Shown: positions 48,628-58,379, numbered from the stretch's first letter. The stretch is 64,000 bases of DNA from Caenispirillum salinarum_A (GCF_044803115.1 NZ_CP085224.1:3162001-3226000), one strand, 5' to 3'. Notes: generated by a model from the sequence alone, not told the origin. Made by a program: numbers and translations.

Positions 48628-50132
48628 CGGCCGGCTCCCGCGACGAGGATGTCGTAATCCGATGCCGACGGCAGCGCCACCGTCACGTTCGGGATCGTGC
48701 CGCCGCTAACCGGGAAGGTCATCCGCAGAAGGGCCAGGTCGGGAAGCCGTCCGTGGTCGAGATCCTCGCCCAGTCGCCGTGCCAGATCCGCCTCGCAGCC
48801 GGCGTCGTGCGCCAGGGCCAGTAGGCCGACCATGGTCCGGCAGGCGACGCGCGGGTCCATGGAGGCCATCATGGCATCCCAGGCCCGCCGGTATTCGGTC
48901 CGGGGGAACAGGTGGTCCCGGTAGACCAGGTTCTGGAAGGCCTGGGGCTTGCGTCGCAAGCTGTGGATGACGTGGCGGTAGTTGACGACGTAGCCATGGC
49001 CGTTGCCGGAGGGCGCGCGACCGCGTGGCAGGGTCAGAACGGGGGTGCCGCCGAGGAAGCCTTCAAGCCGGTCGTCGTGGATGCGCAGGCGGAGATGGTG
49101 GCCGATGAACTGCGACGGCGCCGTGTAAAAGACCCGGCGCAGGACGAAGCCGCCGGCGCTGGTCACCAGCACCCGGGCCTCTTCGTAATCCATCGTCCGG
49201 CGCGGCGGCAGGCTGCGGAGAACCGGCTTCTCGACGGCCAGCATCTCGCGGCGACGGGCATTGGCCCGCCCCACCACCTCGGCGACGAAGCGGCGGTAGG
49301 CCTCCAGATCAGGGAAGTCCCGGCTCCCGCGCAGCAGAAGGGCCTGGTCGAGAGCCCTCTTGAGGTGGCCGTTCCGGCTCTCGATAGCGCCGTTCTCGTG
49401 GGCGACGCCGCGGTTGTTGCGGCTCGCGACCATGCCGTAGTGGTCACAGAGACCTTGATGACGCTCCGTCATGTCCCGGGCGGCCTCCTTGTCGAGGTTC
49501 CGGAAGGCAGCCGACAGGCTGTCGGTGCGATGTTCGGCCGGGACACCGCCGAGGGACCACAGGGCGTTCTGGAGACCGGCGGCCAAGGCGATGAAGCTCT
49601 CGCCGCCCAGCACCACCTCGGCGTACTCCCAGCCCGAGTAGGCCAGGGTGAAATGGTAGAGCCGGTGCGCGAGCGGCGCCCCGTTGATGATCACCGCCAG
49701 CTCGGCGGCATCGGTGAAGTCCGACAAGGCCATCCGGCCGGGCGGGTTGGCCTGGCGAAAGATGACCTCCTTCTCCGGCCCCTTCAGCGCGCGCCATTCC
49801 CGAATCCGGCGCTCCAGGGTCCGCCGGCGCGACGGCCAATTCTGATCCGGATAGCGCCGCTCCAGCTCCTCGAAGATGGTGACCGCCTTCAGGCCGGGCG
49901 CGCCCTCCAGCATCGGCAGGATGTCCGTCTCCCAGACGTCCTCCAGCGGATCCTCGCGGGTGCGCCAGTGGCGATGATCCCGTTTCTGGGAAGGAAGGCG
50001 CGGGTCCCGGTCGATCCGCCGGGCCGTCCTCTCGCTGAACCCGGCCTTCGCGGCCGCGACTCGCTGCGTGTGTTGTCCTCGGTGCTTCATGTAGAGTTTC
50101 ACCTGATGGTCCGTGATGTGGGTTCCAGGCAC
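48624..50132 (-). CDS. istA: IS21 transposase IstA
   Basis: 502 aa. N-terminal HTH (RVAAAKAGFSERTARRIDRD), then a DDE core: first Asp in MALSDFTDAA, second Asp in EHRTDSLSAAF, Glu in HENGAIESRNGHLKRAL. C-terminal beta domain typical of IS21 (VSRNNRGV precedes the Glu; the PRGRAPSGNGHGYVVNYRHV stretch is near the C-terminus). Full length, no visible defects. Confidence 0.93.
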   Translation of the reverse strand: MPGTHITDHQVKLYMKHRGQHTQRVAAAKAGFSERTARRIDRDPRLPSQKRDHRHWRTREDPLEDVWETDILPMLEGAPGLKAVTIFEELERRYPDQNWPSRRRTLERRIREWRALKGPEKEVIFRQANPPGRMALSDFTDAAELAVIINGAPLAHRLYHFTLAYSGWEYAEVVLGGESFIALAAGLQNALWSLGGVPAEHRTDSLSAAFRNLDKEAARDMTERHQGLCDHYGMVASRNNRGVAHENGAIESRNGHLKRALDQALLLRGSRDFPDLEAYRRFVAEVVGRANARRREMLAVEKPVLRSLPPRRTMDYEEARVLVTSAGGFVLRRVFYTAPSQFIGHHLRLRIHDDRLEGFLGGTPVLTLPRGRAPSGNGHGYVVNYRHVIHSLRRKPQAFQNLVYRDHLFPRTEYRRAWDAMMASMDPRVACRTMVGLLALAHDAGCEADLARRLGEDLDHGRLPDLALLRMTFPVSGGTIPNVTVALPSASDYDILVAGAGR

Positions 50133-50311
50133 CGGCGGTCTCTTCTTGGTCGTTGAGAACCGCCAGTGTCTCCCATCACGGCCGTCGGCGGGGTCTATGA
50201 AGACCGCGCACCGCAGGGGGCGACCTCCGGCCGGGCTACGCCCGCCCTACGGTCACCCCCTGCGGCCATCGTAATTGTCGGCAGAGCGGCCATCCTGGTT
50301 GTCGCTGGGCA

Positions 50312-50317
50312 ATGTCC
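50312..50317. repeat. Target-site duplication (right copy)
   Basis: ATGTCC, the partner of 47692-47697. Confidence 0.8.
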
Positions 50318-52623
50318 CGCCCGCCGGCCTCGAAGGCGTACTGGCCGGTGAGGTCGACGGTGACGTGCTCGGGGAGCTCAACAGCGTTGGACGAGTCAGT
50401 GTAGACCTCGCTCACGTAGAAGGCACCACCGCCTACGCTCAACCTTTCCGTGCTCGTTTCATAGATGTCGTGCATCAGGAACACGCTCGCGGCATGCTCT
50501 GGCGTATTGGGATTGTGGTTGCCTTCCCATCCGTATTCCGAGTTGGTGATCTCGTTGTCGAGATACGTGTAACCGGCGGTCACTCTCCAGTCGTCGGCAA
50601 TCTGGCCCTGCAGTTCCAACTCGACGCCATTGGTCTCGATCTCACCGACGGGGACATAGGTGTTCGGCGCGATCCACTGGGCCTCGTTGATCTGCTTCAG
50701 AGTGAAGACGGAAACGGTGGCAAGGAGGTTGCCGTCGAAGAAATTCTGCTTCACGCCGGCCTCCCACTGCCGACCCTCCATCGGATCAAGCGGGTTCCCG
50801 CTGGCGTCCGTGGCCCAGCCCTGCTCCTCGAACGAGGACGTGTAGCTGACATAGAGAGACGTCTCCGGCGTCGCCTTGAACAGGACGGCACCGCTCGGGC
50901 TGAAGTTCGAGTCTTCCCGGCTGTCGCCGCTCACCTCGTTGGTGTTCGTGACGTTGTCGTAGCGACCACCGGCGAGCAGTTTCACCCGGTCGTGAATCCA
51001 GACTTCCGCCTGTCCGTAGAGCCCGTAGGAGTCCACCGTCGAAGAGGGATTGTCGCGCACGACGATCCGCGGGTCATCCGCCGAAGGCAGGACGCCAACA
51101 TTGTTTGGATTGAGAACGTTGACGGTGTCGAAATTCGTGATCCGCCGCCAGTCCTCGGTCTCCTGGGCGGTCTGGCGAATGTCGGCGCCGCCGGTCAGGC
51201 GCCATTCGGTGGCTCCGGCCGTGAAATTGTGCGTCCCGTTGACTTCCGCCTCGACATCGGTAGTGCCGATGACCCGATCGTCAAAGTGGCGCACGACCGT
51301 GTCGTTGGCCGCCACCTGGGTTCCCGAAGCGCCCCACGGGCGCAGCGCCCGGAAGTCCACCCTGTTGTGGTGGTACGTCAGGGCACCGTCGATGGTGGTG
51401 GCGGACGTCACGTCGTAGCTGGCACGCAGTTCGGCCGTATAGTCCTCCGTCAGCTTGTAGCTGTCGCCCGCGCCGAGGAAGGCATCGTAGGCGATGCGGG
51501 TGTCGGGCTTCCCGTCGCGGGATGGAATGCCGAACTTAAAGGTGCCGTCGTTGCGGAGGTAGCTGAAGTCGGCATCCACGCGCAGACGATGGTCGAAGCC
51601 GAGGAAGGAGACCATGGGATTGATGAGGTACTTTTCCTCGTCGACCTCTTCGATGAACGAGGAGCCGCCCTCGGCCGAAGCAATGAAGCGGTAGAGCAGG
51701 GAGTCGTTCTCGTTGAGAGATCCGGTTGCATCAATAACGCCCCGGCCCTGCGTGCCTCGCCCACCCGTCGCCTGGGACAGGCCGCCCTCGACCATGAATG
51801 CGGCTTCGGCCTGGGGACGCTTGGTCTGGATGTTGACCATGCCGCCGGGAGACAGCTCGCCATAAATGACCGAGAAGGGGCCCTTCAACACCTCGACGCT
51901 TTCGATGTTCGCCGTGCTCAGTTGGCCCGTGGAACGCCGCTCCACTCCATTCACATTGATAAGCTGGGCCTCGAATCCGCGGATTGTCACCTCTTCCTGC
52001 ACCGCGACGTTCGACGCGTGGTCCCCGGGAAGGACACCCGGCACGTTACGCAGCGCCTCACGGACGCTGGTCGCGTTCTGGTCCTCGATGACCTCTTCGG
52101 TGACGACCGAAACCGAATTCGGCACGTTCTCGATCAGCGTCGGCGTCTTGGTCGCCGACGAGATGACGCCCGGGCGGTAGCCGACCGTCTCCGTCGGCCG
52201 CCAGCCCTCCACCGAGATCGGCGCCAGCTCCACCGCTCCGCCTTCAGGCCCGCCGCCCTGGGTCAACGTCACCGTCCCGGCCGCCGGCATCCGGTAATTC
52301 AATCCGCTGCCAGCCAGAAGACGGCGCAGGGCCTCCTCGGGAGCATACTCCCCCGTCACCCCGACCGACTGAACACCCCGAACCAGAGTCCCGGGGATGC
52401 CCACCTGCCAGCCGGTGCGGTTGGCGAAGGCTTCCAGCGCCGACTCCAGCGGCTGGGCCGGAATGTCGAACGACAGGACGGCCTGCGCCAGCTGAATTCT
52501 CGTCTGCTCCGCCGCCACGGCCAGCGAAGGCGCCGTCAACGCGGTGCTTGCAAGGACGGCAGCCGTCACGGCGGCGCGGGCCTTCCGGCGGGTGGCGACG
52601 GCGAACGGTATATGCGGATTCAT
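50312..52623 (-). pseudogene. FecA-type TonB-dependent siderophore receptor, 5' part interrupted by IS21
   Basis: Reading from ATG 52623, a signal peptide is followed by the STN signalling domain (LSFDIPAQPLESALEAFANR, GVTGEYAPEEALRRLLAGSG). The TonB/plug region has VSVVTEEVIEDQNATSVREA and GPFSVIYGELSPGGMVNIQT, and the rest is a FhuA/FecA-type barrel up to LPEHVTVDLTGQYAFEAGGR. The IS then interrupts it; the frame runs on into IS sequence and stops at 50236, making a 795-residue protein without the last strands and terminal Phe. The intact length would be 811. The STN domain pairs it with FecR/FecI next door. Outer-membrane assembly of the truncated product is doubtful, though cell-surface signalling could partly survive. 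Confidence 0.88.
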
Positions 52624-52677
52624 CTCAATGCAGCTCCCTCTCCTCAGCGCCGGACCCGTGGCGCCCGGCAAACGAAA

Positions 52678-52694
52678 GTGCAAATCATTCGCAC
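52678..52694. promoter_or_regulatory. Fur box upstream of the FecA-type receptor
   Basis: GTGCAAATCATTCGCAC is a near-perfect palindrome; its core TGCAAAT-C-ATTCGCA is a 7-1-7 Fur-type operator. It lies 55 bp before the receptor start on the minus strand, in the gap after FecR. A 12-bp palindrome GAAAAATTTTTC at 52743-52754 lies between it and the FecR stop. Confidence 0.6.
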
Positions 52695-52774
52695 CCCTGA
52701 AAGCCAAGACGGCCGAGCCACCAGAACCCGCATCAAAATTCCGAAAAATTTTTCCCCGCTGCACGCCGTGCGGC

Positions 52775-53722
52775 TTAGAACAGCACCAGGACCGTGTCGC
52801 CGACGCCGCGTACCTCCGCCCCCACGACGTCCGCTGCGGCCCGCACCGCCGCGGCGGGATCGGCAACGCTGAAGAAACCGGTCACCCGCCGCTCCGCCAG
52901 TTCCGGCCGCGCAATGACGATCAGGCCGGCATGGTAGCGGTCCAGTTCGGCAATCACGTGAGACAGGGGGCGCTCCCGGAACACAAGCCGGCCGTCGAGC
53001 CACGCCAGCCCGGCGTCCACCGCACGTTCAGACAGCGGAGATACCTCGCTGCCGCTGACGCGCGCACCCTGTCGGCCGGACAGGGACACGCGGGGCGCGA
53101 CGGCATCGCCCGCGGCGGACGAGACCTCCACGGCCCCCTCCCTCACCCTGATGCTGGCGCCCGCATCCTCCTTGCGGACACCGAAGGCCGTTCCCGTCAC
53201 CCGGACCGCAACGTCACCCGTCAGCACACGGAACGGCCTTGCCGAATCGGGCACCACGGAAAAGAAGGCCTCGCCGCGCAGCAGGTGAACCTCGCGCATC
53301 GGTCCTTCCACGGCAACGCGAATGGCGGACTCAGCGCCCAGCACCACCTCGGAGCCGTCGGCAAGCACCACATGCTGATGTTCGCCCGCCCGCGTGGCAT
53401 GATCCGCCCGAAGATCGGTGACGAAGACGCCGCCCCAGAGCGACATGGCAACGACAAGAAACGCCGCCGCCGCAACCGCCATGAACCGGGACACCCGGAA
53501 CCTCGGTGTCGCGGCGGGACGAGGCGCAGGGTCTTCGGCCAGCGCCGCGCCAAGGGCGTCGTCCTGCCACAGGGCCTGCACCTGCGCGAAGGCGGCGGCG
53601 TTGCCGGGGCGGGCCCGCCATGCCTCGAAGGCGGCACGTTCCCCAGCGCTCAGGTCGTCCCGCCCAAGTCGTGCGAACCAAGCCGACGCCTCGCGAAGCG
53701 TCTGCCGCGACCGGCGGCTCAT
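52775..53722 (-). CDS. fecR: FecR-type anti-sigma/sigma-regulator
   Basis: 315 aa. An N-terminal DUF4880-like segment (ASAWFARLGRDDLSAGERAA, FEAWRARPGNAAAFAQVQAL), one membrane helix (FMAVAAAAFLVVAMSLWGGV), then the periplasmic FecR domain (VLADGSEVVLGAESAIRVAV, VHLLRGEAFFSVVPDSARPF, VTGTAFGVRKE) and a C-terminal STN-like part (FRERPLSHVIAELDRYHAGL). It relays receptor occupancy to FecI. Start overlaps the FecI stop (ATGA). Confidence 0.9.
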   Translation of the reverse strand: MSRRSRQTLREASAWFARLGRDDLSAGERAAFEAWRARPGNAAAFAQVQALWQDDALGAALAEDPAPRPAATPRFRVSRFMAVAAAAFLVVAMSLWGGVFVTDLRADHATRAGEHQHVVLADGSEVVLGAESAIRVAVEGPMREVHLLRGEAFFSVVPDSARPFRVLTGDVAVRVTGTAFGVRKEDAGASIRVREGAVEVSSAAGDAVAPRVSLSGRQGARVSGSEVSPLSERAVDAGLAWLDGRLVFRERPLSHVIAELDRYHAGLIVIARPELAERRVTGFFSVADPAAAVRAAADVVGAEVRGVGDTVLVLF

Positions 53723-54246
53723 AGGTCATCCTCCATCTCGTCGGCCAGTGCAAGAACGCACGCTTCCATGGCAAGGCGCATATGCTTTTCCGTGGCACTG
53801 ACCGAAATGCCCAGGTGTGCGGCGATTTCAGCATAACGCCATCCATGCAAGCGCCGCAGCAGGAACACCTGCCGCCGCCGCTCCGGCAGTCGGCTGACGA
53901 TAGTCGTCAGGCGCTTTATGGTATCTCGGGTCTGCAGGCTTTTGTCCGGCGTGGGCAGCGGGCAGGCCACCTGCGCCACGGCAGGCCCATGTTCTTCCGT
54001 CGTCACCGCCCGACGCCCCCGCTCCCGCCGAAGATGATCAAGGGCCAGGTTTTCCGCCGTCCTGTAGAGAAAGGGCTGCGGCCGGTCGATGCGGCGAGCA
54101 CCGGAGGCTTCGATCAGCCTGGTGTAGGCTTCCTGGGCCAGGTCCTCGGCCGTGGCGCGGCAACCCACCATGCGGACGAGCCGCCGCACGATCGACCGCC
54201 GCTCTGCCGCGAACAGCGCCAGCAGCGTATCGAAGGCAATGCTCAC
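53719..54246 (-). CDS. fecI: FecI-type ECF sigma factor
   Basis: 175 aa. Region 2: VRMVGCRATAEDLAQEAYTR, FLYRTAENLALDHLRRERGR. Region 4: IVSRLPERRRQVFLLRRLHG, WRYAEIAAHLGISVSATEKH. Iron-starvation subfamily. It should drive transcription of the FecA-type receptor gene; since that gene is broken, the circuit has lost its main surface sensor. Confidence 0.9.
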   Translation of the reverse strand: MSIAFDTLLALFAAERRSIVRRLVRMVGCRATAEDLAQEAYTRLIEASGARRIDRPQPFLYRTAENLALDHLRRERGRRAVTTEEHGPAVAQVACPLPTPDKSLQTRDTIKRLTTIVSRLPERRRQVFLLRRLHGWRYAEIAAHLGISVSATEKHMRLAMEACVLALADEMEDDL

Positions 54247-54480
54247 TTGTGTCTACTCACGATTACGCTCCGGCGGTGCCCGGTCGGTCTTCCGGCGGGA
54301 CGGTCCGACACCGCCCGACGAAGCCTTTGACAAAGTGTGGACACGACGGCACAGTGCCGCGAATGAAAGCCATTTGCAACACCGGCGTGGCCGGTCGACG
54401 GGCCGCTTGCGGATGCGACACGAACGGCGGCTGAAACGGCAGCGCCTGGTCGAGCAGCAACGCCCGGCCGAGCAGAAGAC
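54247..54480. other. Divergent promoter region between fecI and the ABC importer
   Basis: 234 bp without a gene. Holds TTGACA at 54327-54332 (plus strand, poor -10) and GCGAATG-AAAGC-CATTTGC at 54359-54377, an inverted repeat with Fur-box-like half-sites but a longer spacer. Iron control of the importer is plausible, not shown. Confidence 0.35.
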
Positions 54481-55332
54481 ATGGAAGAGATGCGCGAGAT
54501 CGGACGGATGCCGGCCAACGCTGCGAACAGCCATCGCCTGATCATCGACAGCGTTTCCGCCGGCTACGGCGACCGGCGGGTCGTGTGCGATGTCTCTCTC
54601 GACATTCCCGACGGCGCGCTTACCATCCTTGTCGGTCCCAACGGCTGCGGCAAGTCCACCCTTCTTAAAACAATGGCGCGCGTGCTGCCGGTCGCGGGCG
54701 GCCGGGTCCTGCTGGACGGCCGGCCGATACACCAGACACCGACGCGCGAGGTCGCCCGGCGGCTCGCCCTGCTGCCCCAGGGGCCCGTCGCGCCCGAAGG
54801 GCTGCGCGTGCGAGAGCTGGTGGCCCAGGGCCGCTTTCCCCATCAATCGCTTCTGCGGCAGTGGTCGCGTCAGGATGCCCGCGCCGTCGAGCAGGCGATG
54901 GACGCCGCGGACGTGACGCAGTTCGCCGACCGGCCCGTCTCCGACCTTTCCGGCGGCCAGCGCCAGCGCTGCTGGATCGCCATGGTGCTCGCGCAGGAGA
55001 CCGACGTCATCCTGCTGGACGAGCCGACCACGTTCCTGGACCTCAAGGTTCAGGTGGACTTGATGATGCTCCTGCGCAAAATCGCCCACGAGGATGGACG
55101 GACCGTCGTCGTCGTGCTGCACGAGTTGAACGTCGCCGCCGCCTTCGCCGATCTGCTCGTGATGATGAAGGACGGCCGGATCGTGGCCGAGGGCCCGGTC
55201 GCGACCGCCTTCACCGAAAACGCCCTCACCGATGTCTTCGGGCTGCGGGCCAACGTTCTGACCGACCCTCTGAGCGGGCGGCCCGTGTGCGTCCCGCTGG
55301 TCACTTCGGACGGATCGGTCGCCGCGCAATGA
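54481..55332 (+). CDS. Iron-siderophore ABC transporter ATP-binding protein (FecE/FhuC type)
   Basis: 283 aa; starts at 54490 or 54508 are also possible. Walker A GPNGCGKSTLLKTMA, Q-loop LLPQGPVAPEG, signature LSGGQRQRCWIAMVLA, Walker B VILLDEPTTFLDL, H-loop VLHELNVAAAF. First gene of a five-gene uptake operon, coupled to the permeases through ATGA overlaps. Confidence 0.9.
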   Translation: MEEMREIGRMPANAANSHRLIIDSVSAGYGDRRVVCDVSLDIPDGALTILVGPNGCGKSTLLKTMARVLPVAGGRVLLDGRPIHQTPTREVARRLALLPQGPVAPEGLRVRELVAQGRFPHQSLLRQWSRQDARAVEQAMDAADVTQFADRPVSDLSGGQRQRCWIAMVLAQETDVILLDEPTTFLDLKVQVDLMMLLRKIAHEDGRTVVVVLHELNVAAAFADLLVMMKDGRIVAEGPVATAFTENALTDVFGLRANVLTDPLSGRPVCVPLVTSDGSVAAQ

Positions 55333-56339
55333 GCCAGGCCGCCCTGCCCCGACACAGGCCGGCCACCTGGGCCGCGCCGGCCGCCGGCCTCGCCGTGTTG
55401 GCGCTCGCCTTTGCCTGGCATGTTTCGGTTGGGGCGAAGACGATCCCCTTGCCGATCGTCGCCGACGCCCTGCTGGCCTACGATCCCACGATTTTCGACC
55501 ATGTGGTCGTCGTCGACCTCCGCCTGCCGCGGGCGGTTTTCGCCGTCCTGGTGGGGGCGGCGCTTGCCGTTGCCGGGGCACTGATGCAGGGGGTCACGCG
55601 GAATCCGCTGGCCGAGCCGGGCATCCTCGGCCTGCTGATCGGCGCCTCCTTCGCCGTGGTCCTGGTGGTGGGCGTGTTCGATCTTGCGGAGCCCGCCGCC
55701 ATCCCTCTCGTCTCCGCGCTCGGCGCGCTTGCCGCGGCGGCGGCGGTCTGGGGAATCGCGGCGGCCGCGCCAGGAGGCGCCACGCCCCTGACGCTTGTGC
55801 TCGCCGGTGCCGCGATGACGGCCTTCCTCGGCGCCCTGATGACGGCGGCCAACCTGCTCGACGAGCAGACCTTCGAAGACCTGCGCGTGTGGCTGACCGG
55901 ATCGCTCGCCGGGGGACAGTGGAGCGTCGCGCTTTGGGCGGCGCCCTGGCTGCTCGCCGGCTTTCTGGTGGCCTTCGGCACGGCCCGCCAAATCACCGCC
56001 CTTGCCATGGGCGACGAAACAGCGGCCGCGCTTGGCATCCGTGTCGGCAGAATCAAGATGCTGGCCCTGTTGGCGGTCGTCGCGCTGACCGCCGCGGCGG
56101 TGGCCATCGGGGGCCCCATGGGATTTGTAGGGCTCGTCGTGCCGCACGCCGTCCGGCTTTTCGTCGGGCAGGACTACCGGCTCGTCCTGCCGTGGTCGGC
56201 CATCGCCGGGGCCGCGTATCTGCTCGTGGTGGATGTCGCCGCCCGCTTGGCACTGGCGCCGGTCGAGGTGTCCACGGGGCTGGTGACCGCCCTGCTCGGC
56301 GCACCCGTCTTTGTCTGGCTCGTAAGGGCCCGGCTATGA
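55329..56339 (+). CDS. FecCD-family iron-siderophore permease (first of pair)
   Basis: 336 aa, nine to ten helices. VVDLRLPRAVFAVLVGAALA, GALMQGVTRNPLAEPGILGL, ATPase-contact segment ALGIRVGRIKMLALLAVVAL, GGPMGFVGLVVPHAVRLFVG. Pairs with the next permease as a heterodimer, as in FepDG. Confidence 0.9.
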   Translation: MSQAALPRHRPATWAAPAAGLAVLALAFAWHVSVGAKTIPLPIVADALLAYDPTIFDHVVVVDLRLPRAVFAVLVGAALAVAGALMQGVTRNPLAEPGILGLLIGASFAVVLVVGVFDLAEPAAIPLVSALGALAAAAAVWGIAAAAPGGATPLTLVLAGAAMTAFLGALMTAANLLDEQTFEDLRVWLTGSLAGGQWSVALWAAPWLLAGFLVAFGTARQITALAMGDETAAALGIRVGRIKMLALLAVVALTAAAVAIGGPMGFVGLVVPHAVRLFVGQDYRLVLPWSAIAGAAYLLVVDVAARLALAPVEVSTGLVTALLGAPVFVWLVRARL

Positions 56340-57385
56340 CGTCGCGCGTGTTCAGCCGGCTCGACGGGCCGGTCACCTTCAAACTGCCCGTCCAGGCGCT
56401 CGGCGTGCTGGCGGCGCTTGTCGGTCTCACGGGCATGATCGCCGTGGCCAGCTTGATGACCGGAAGCTATCCGCTCGACATGGCCGGCGCCCTTGCCGCG
56501 CTTTTCGGGACGCCGCCGTCCGAGATGGCCGAGACCGTGGTCTGGCAGTTCCGCTTCCCGCGCACACTCGCCGCCATCCTGGCCGGCGCACTCCTCGCGC
56601 TTTCGGGGGCGACGCTGCAGAACGTCACCCGCAATCCCCTGGCCGACCCGTCCCTGGTGGGGGTGAGCCAGGGGGCCGGGCTCGCCGTCGTGACGGCCAT
56701 CGTCGTCTTCCCGGAACTGCCGCAGGCGCTGCGCCCGGTCCTCGGCTTCGTCGGAGCGCTCGGCGTCGCGGCCCTGATCCAGTCAATCACCGGACGCCGG
56801 GCCGGCGGCGCGACCATGCGCTTCATCCTGACCGGCATCGGCGTGGCGGCCTTCCTCTCGGCGGCAACATCGGCGCTGCTGACCTATGGCCAGATCGACC
56901 GCGCCATTTCCGCCCTCGGCTGGCTGGCGGGGTCGGTTCATGCGGCGAACTGGACGGATGTGGCTGTGCTCGGGGCCGGACTCCTTCTGCTTGCGCCGGC
57001 GCTGTTCGCGGCCTCGCGGCCGATGGCCGCCATGCGGTTCGGCCCCGATGTGGCGGCGGGCTTGGGCGTAAGGGTCGGCCGGACGCGGCTGGGACTGGTC
57101 ACGCTTTCGGTCGCGCTCGCCGCCGTGGCCGTGGCCATGGTCGGCCCCATAGGCTTCGTCGGCCTCGTTGCGCCGCATCTGGCCCGCCGACTGACCTACA
57201 GCGGCGTCGGCCTGCACCTGACCCTTTCGGCGGCGGTCGGCGCCCTTCTCGTCGGCGCCGCCGACCTTGCGGGCCGGGCCCTGTTCGCGCCGATACAACT
57301 GCCGGCGGGCGTGGTGACGGCCGTGGTCGGCGCGCCCGTCTTCGTGCTCCTCATCCTGCGCACGCAGGCCAGAGCGCACCTCTGA
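56336..57385 (+). CDS. FecCD-family iron-siderophore permease (second of pair)
   Basis: 349 aa. VVWQFRFPRTLAAILAGALL, SGATLQNVTRNPLADPSLVG, GLGVRVGRTRLGLVTLSVAL, VGPIGFVGLVAPHLARRLTY. ATGA overlap with the first permease. Confidence 0.9.
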   Translation: MTSRVFSRLDGPVTFKLPVQALGVLAALVGLTGMIAVASLMTGSYPLDMAGALAALFGTPPSEMAETVVWQFRFPRTLAAILAGALLALSGATLQNVTRNPLADPSLVGVSQGAGLAVVTAIVVFPELPQALRPVLGFVGALGVAALIQSITGRRAGGATMRFILTGIGVAAFLSAATSALLTYGQIDRAISALGWLAGSVHAANWTDVAVLGAGLLLLAPALFAASRPMAAMRFGPDVAAGLGVRVGRTRLGLVTLSVALAAVAVAMVGPIGFVGLVAPHLARRLTYSGVGLHLTLSAAVGALLVGAADLAGRALFAPIQLPAGVVTAVVGAPVFVLLILRTQARAHL

Positions 57386-57419
57386 ACCGGATTTCGATGT
57401 CGTGACCGAAGGAAGGCAC

Positions 57420-58376
57420 ATGCTCCGCTCCATCCTGGCGATTGCCCTCGCCGCTCTGGTTCCCACGGCCGCCGTGGCGCGCGACTGCCCCGAGGGGCAG
57501 CGCCCCTTTCAGCACGCGGCGGGCGTCGACTGCATTCCCGAGACCCCGCAGCGCATCGTCACGCTTCAGGATCAGAACGCCCTTCTTCCCTTGATGGAAC
57601 TGGGCGTGAGACCCGTTGCCTCGGCCGGGCACGTCAACGCCGAAGGAGAGCGGGTCTTTCGCCGGATGGAGGGCTACGACACGGCCGGCATCCGGTGGAT
57701 CGGCAGCTACCGCGAACCGGACCGGGAAGCCGTTGCGGCCGTGAAGCCCGATTTGATCATCGCCTCGCCGGCCCATGCGCACGAGCTTTTCTCGCCTATC
57801 GCCCCGACGGTTGTCATCGACACCCTGGAACAGCCGCTGGAGAACGCGCTCCTCCAGTTCGCCGAGGCGGTAAACCGGACCGACCGCGCGGAAGACCTGC
57901 GGGACAGGCTTGAAGACAAGGCCGACGCGCTTCGCGCGCAGCTGCGACCGGCACTGGAAGAGACGACCGTTTCCGTAATCGCGCGGGAGTATCAGGGAAG
58001 CGGCTTCTACGGCGTGGAGCCCACCCACGCCTTCGGCGCCGCCCGCCGCCTGCTCAAGCCGACAATGACCTCGGCGGAAGCCGACTGGGGCAGCGGGCGC
58101 GAAGCCAAAAGCCTTGAAATGCTGGGCGACCACCCCGCCGACGTCATGTTCTTCATGACGTTCGATGCGGATGAAGGCACTGATTCCGCGCAGTTCGAGG
58201 ACTTCCGCGCGGAGCCCCTGGTCCGGGCCCTGCCGGTGGTGCGGGCCGGCCAGCTTTACCGTCTCGATGGATCGGCCATGGTGGGCTCCGCCTGGGGGAA
58301 GATCGAAAACGGCCTTGATCAGATGGCACGGGTCCTTACGCGCGAAGACCTCGATCGGAACCTTGTTCAGGAGTGA
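57420..58376 (+). CDS. Iron-siderophore periplasmic binding protein
   Basis: 318 aa from ATG 57420 (GGAAGG just upstream; a GTG at 57402 is in frame). Signal peptide SILAIALAALVPTAAVA. Peripla_BP_2 pattern: ETPQRIVTLQDQNALLPLME, REAVAAVKPDLIIAS, LFSPIAPTVVID, YQGSGFYGVEP, GDHPADVMFFMTF, and VRALPVVRAGQLYRLDG. FecB/FepB class; ligand unknown. Followed after three bases by FhuF. Confidence 0.88.
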   Translation: MLRSILAIALAALVPTAAVARDCPEGQRPFQHAAGVDCIPETPQRIVTLQDQNALLPLMELGVRPVASAGHVNAEGERVFRRMEGYDTAGIRWIGSYREPDREAVAAVKPDLIIASPAHAHELFSPIAPTVVIDTLEQPLENALLQFAEAVNRTDRAEDLRDRLEDKADALRAQLRPALEETTVSVIAREYQGSGFYGVEPTHAFGAARRLLKPTMTSAEADWGSGREAKSLEMLGDHPADVMFFMTFDADEGTDSAQFEDFRAEPLVRALPVVRAGQLYRLDGSAMVGSAWGKIENGLDQMARVLTREDLDRNLVQE

Positions 58377-58379
58377 CCC

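Larger units (their letters stand above)
47698..50311 (-). mobile_element. IS21-family insertion sequence (2,614 bp)
   Basis: Ends begin TG and share about 17 of 24 bases as inverted repeats (TGTAGCGCGACAATTAGGA at the left, TGCCCAGCGACAACCAGGA at the right). Both ends contain further subterminal copies of a GACAATTACGATGGCC-like unit, typical of IS21. It carries istA and istB with ATGA overlap and is flanked by 6-bp duplications. Insertion is inside the receptor gene. Both genes are full length, so the element may still be mobile. Confidence 0.9.

Noticed and set aside
50166..50351. Short plus-strand frame at the IS21 right end
   Set aside because: It consists of IS terminal repeats read through the junction; no independent gene signal.
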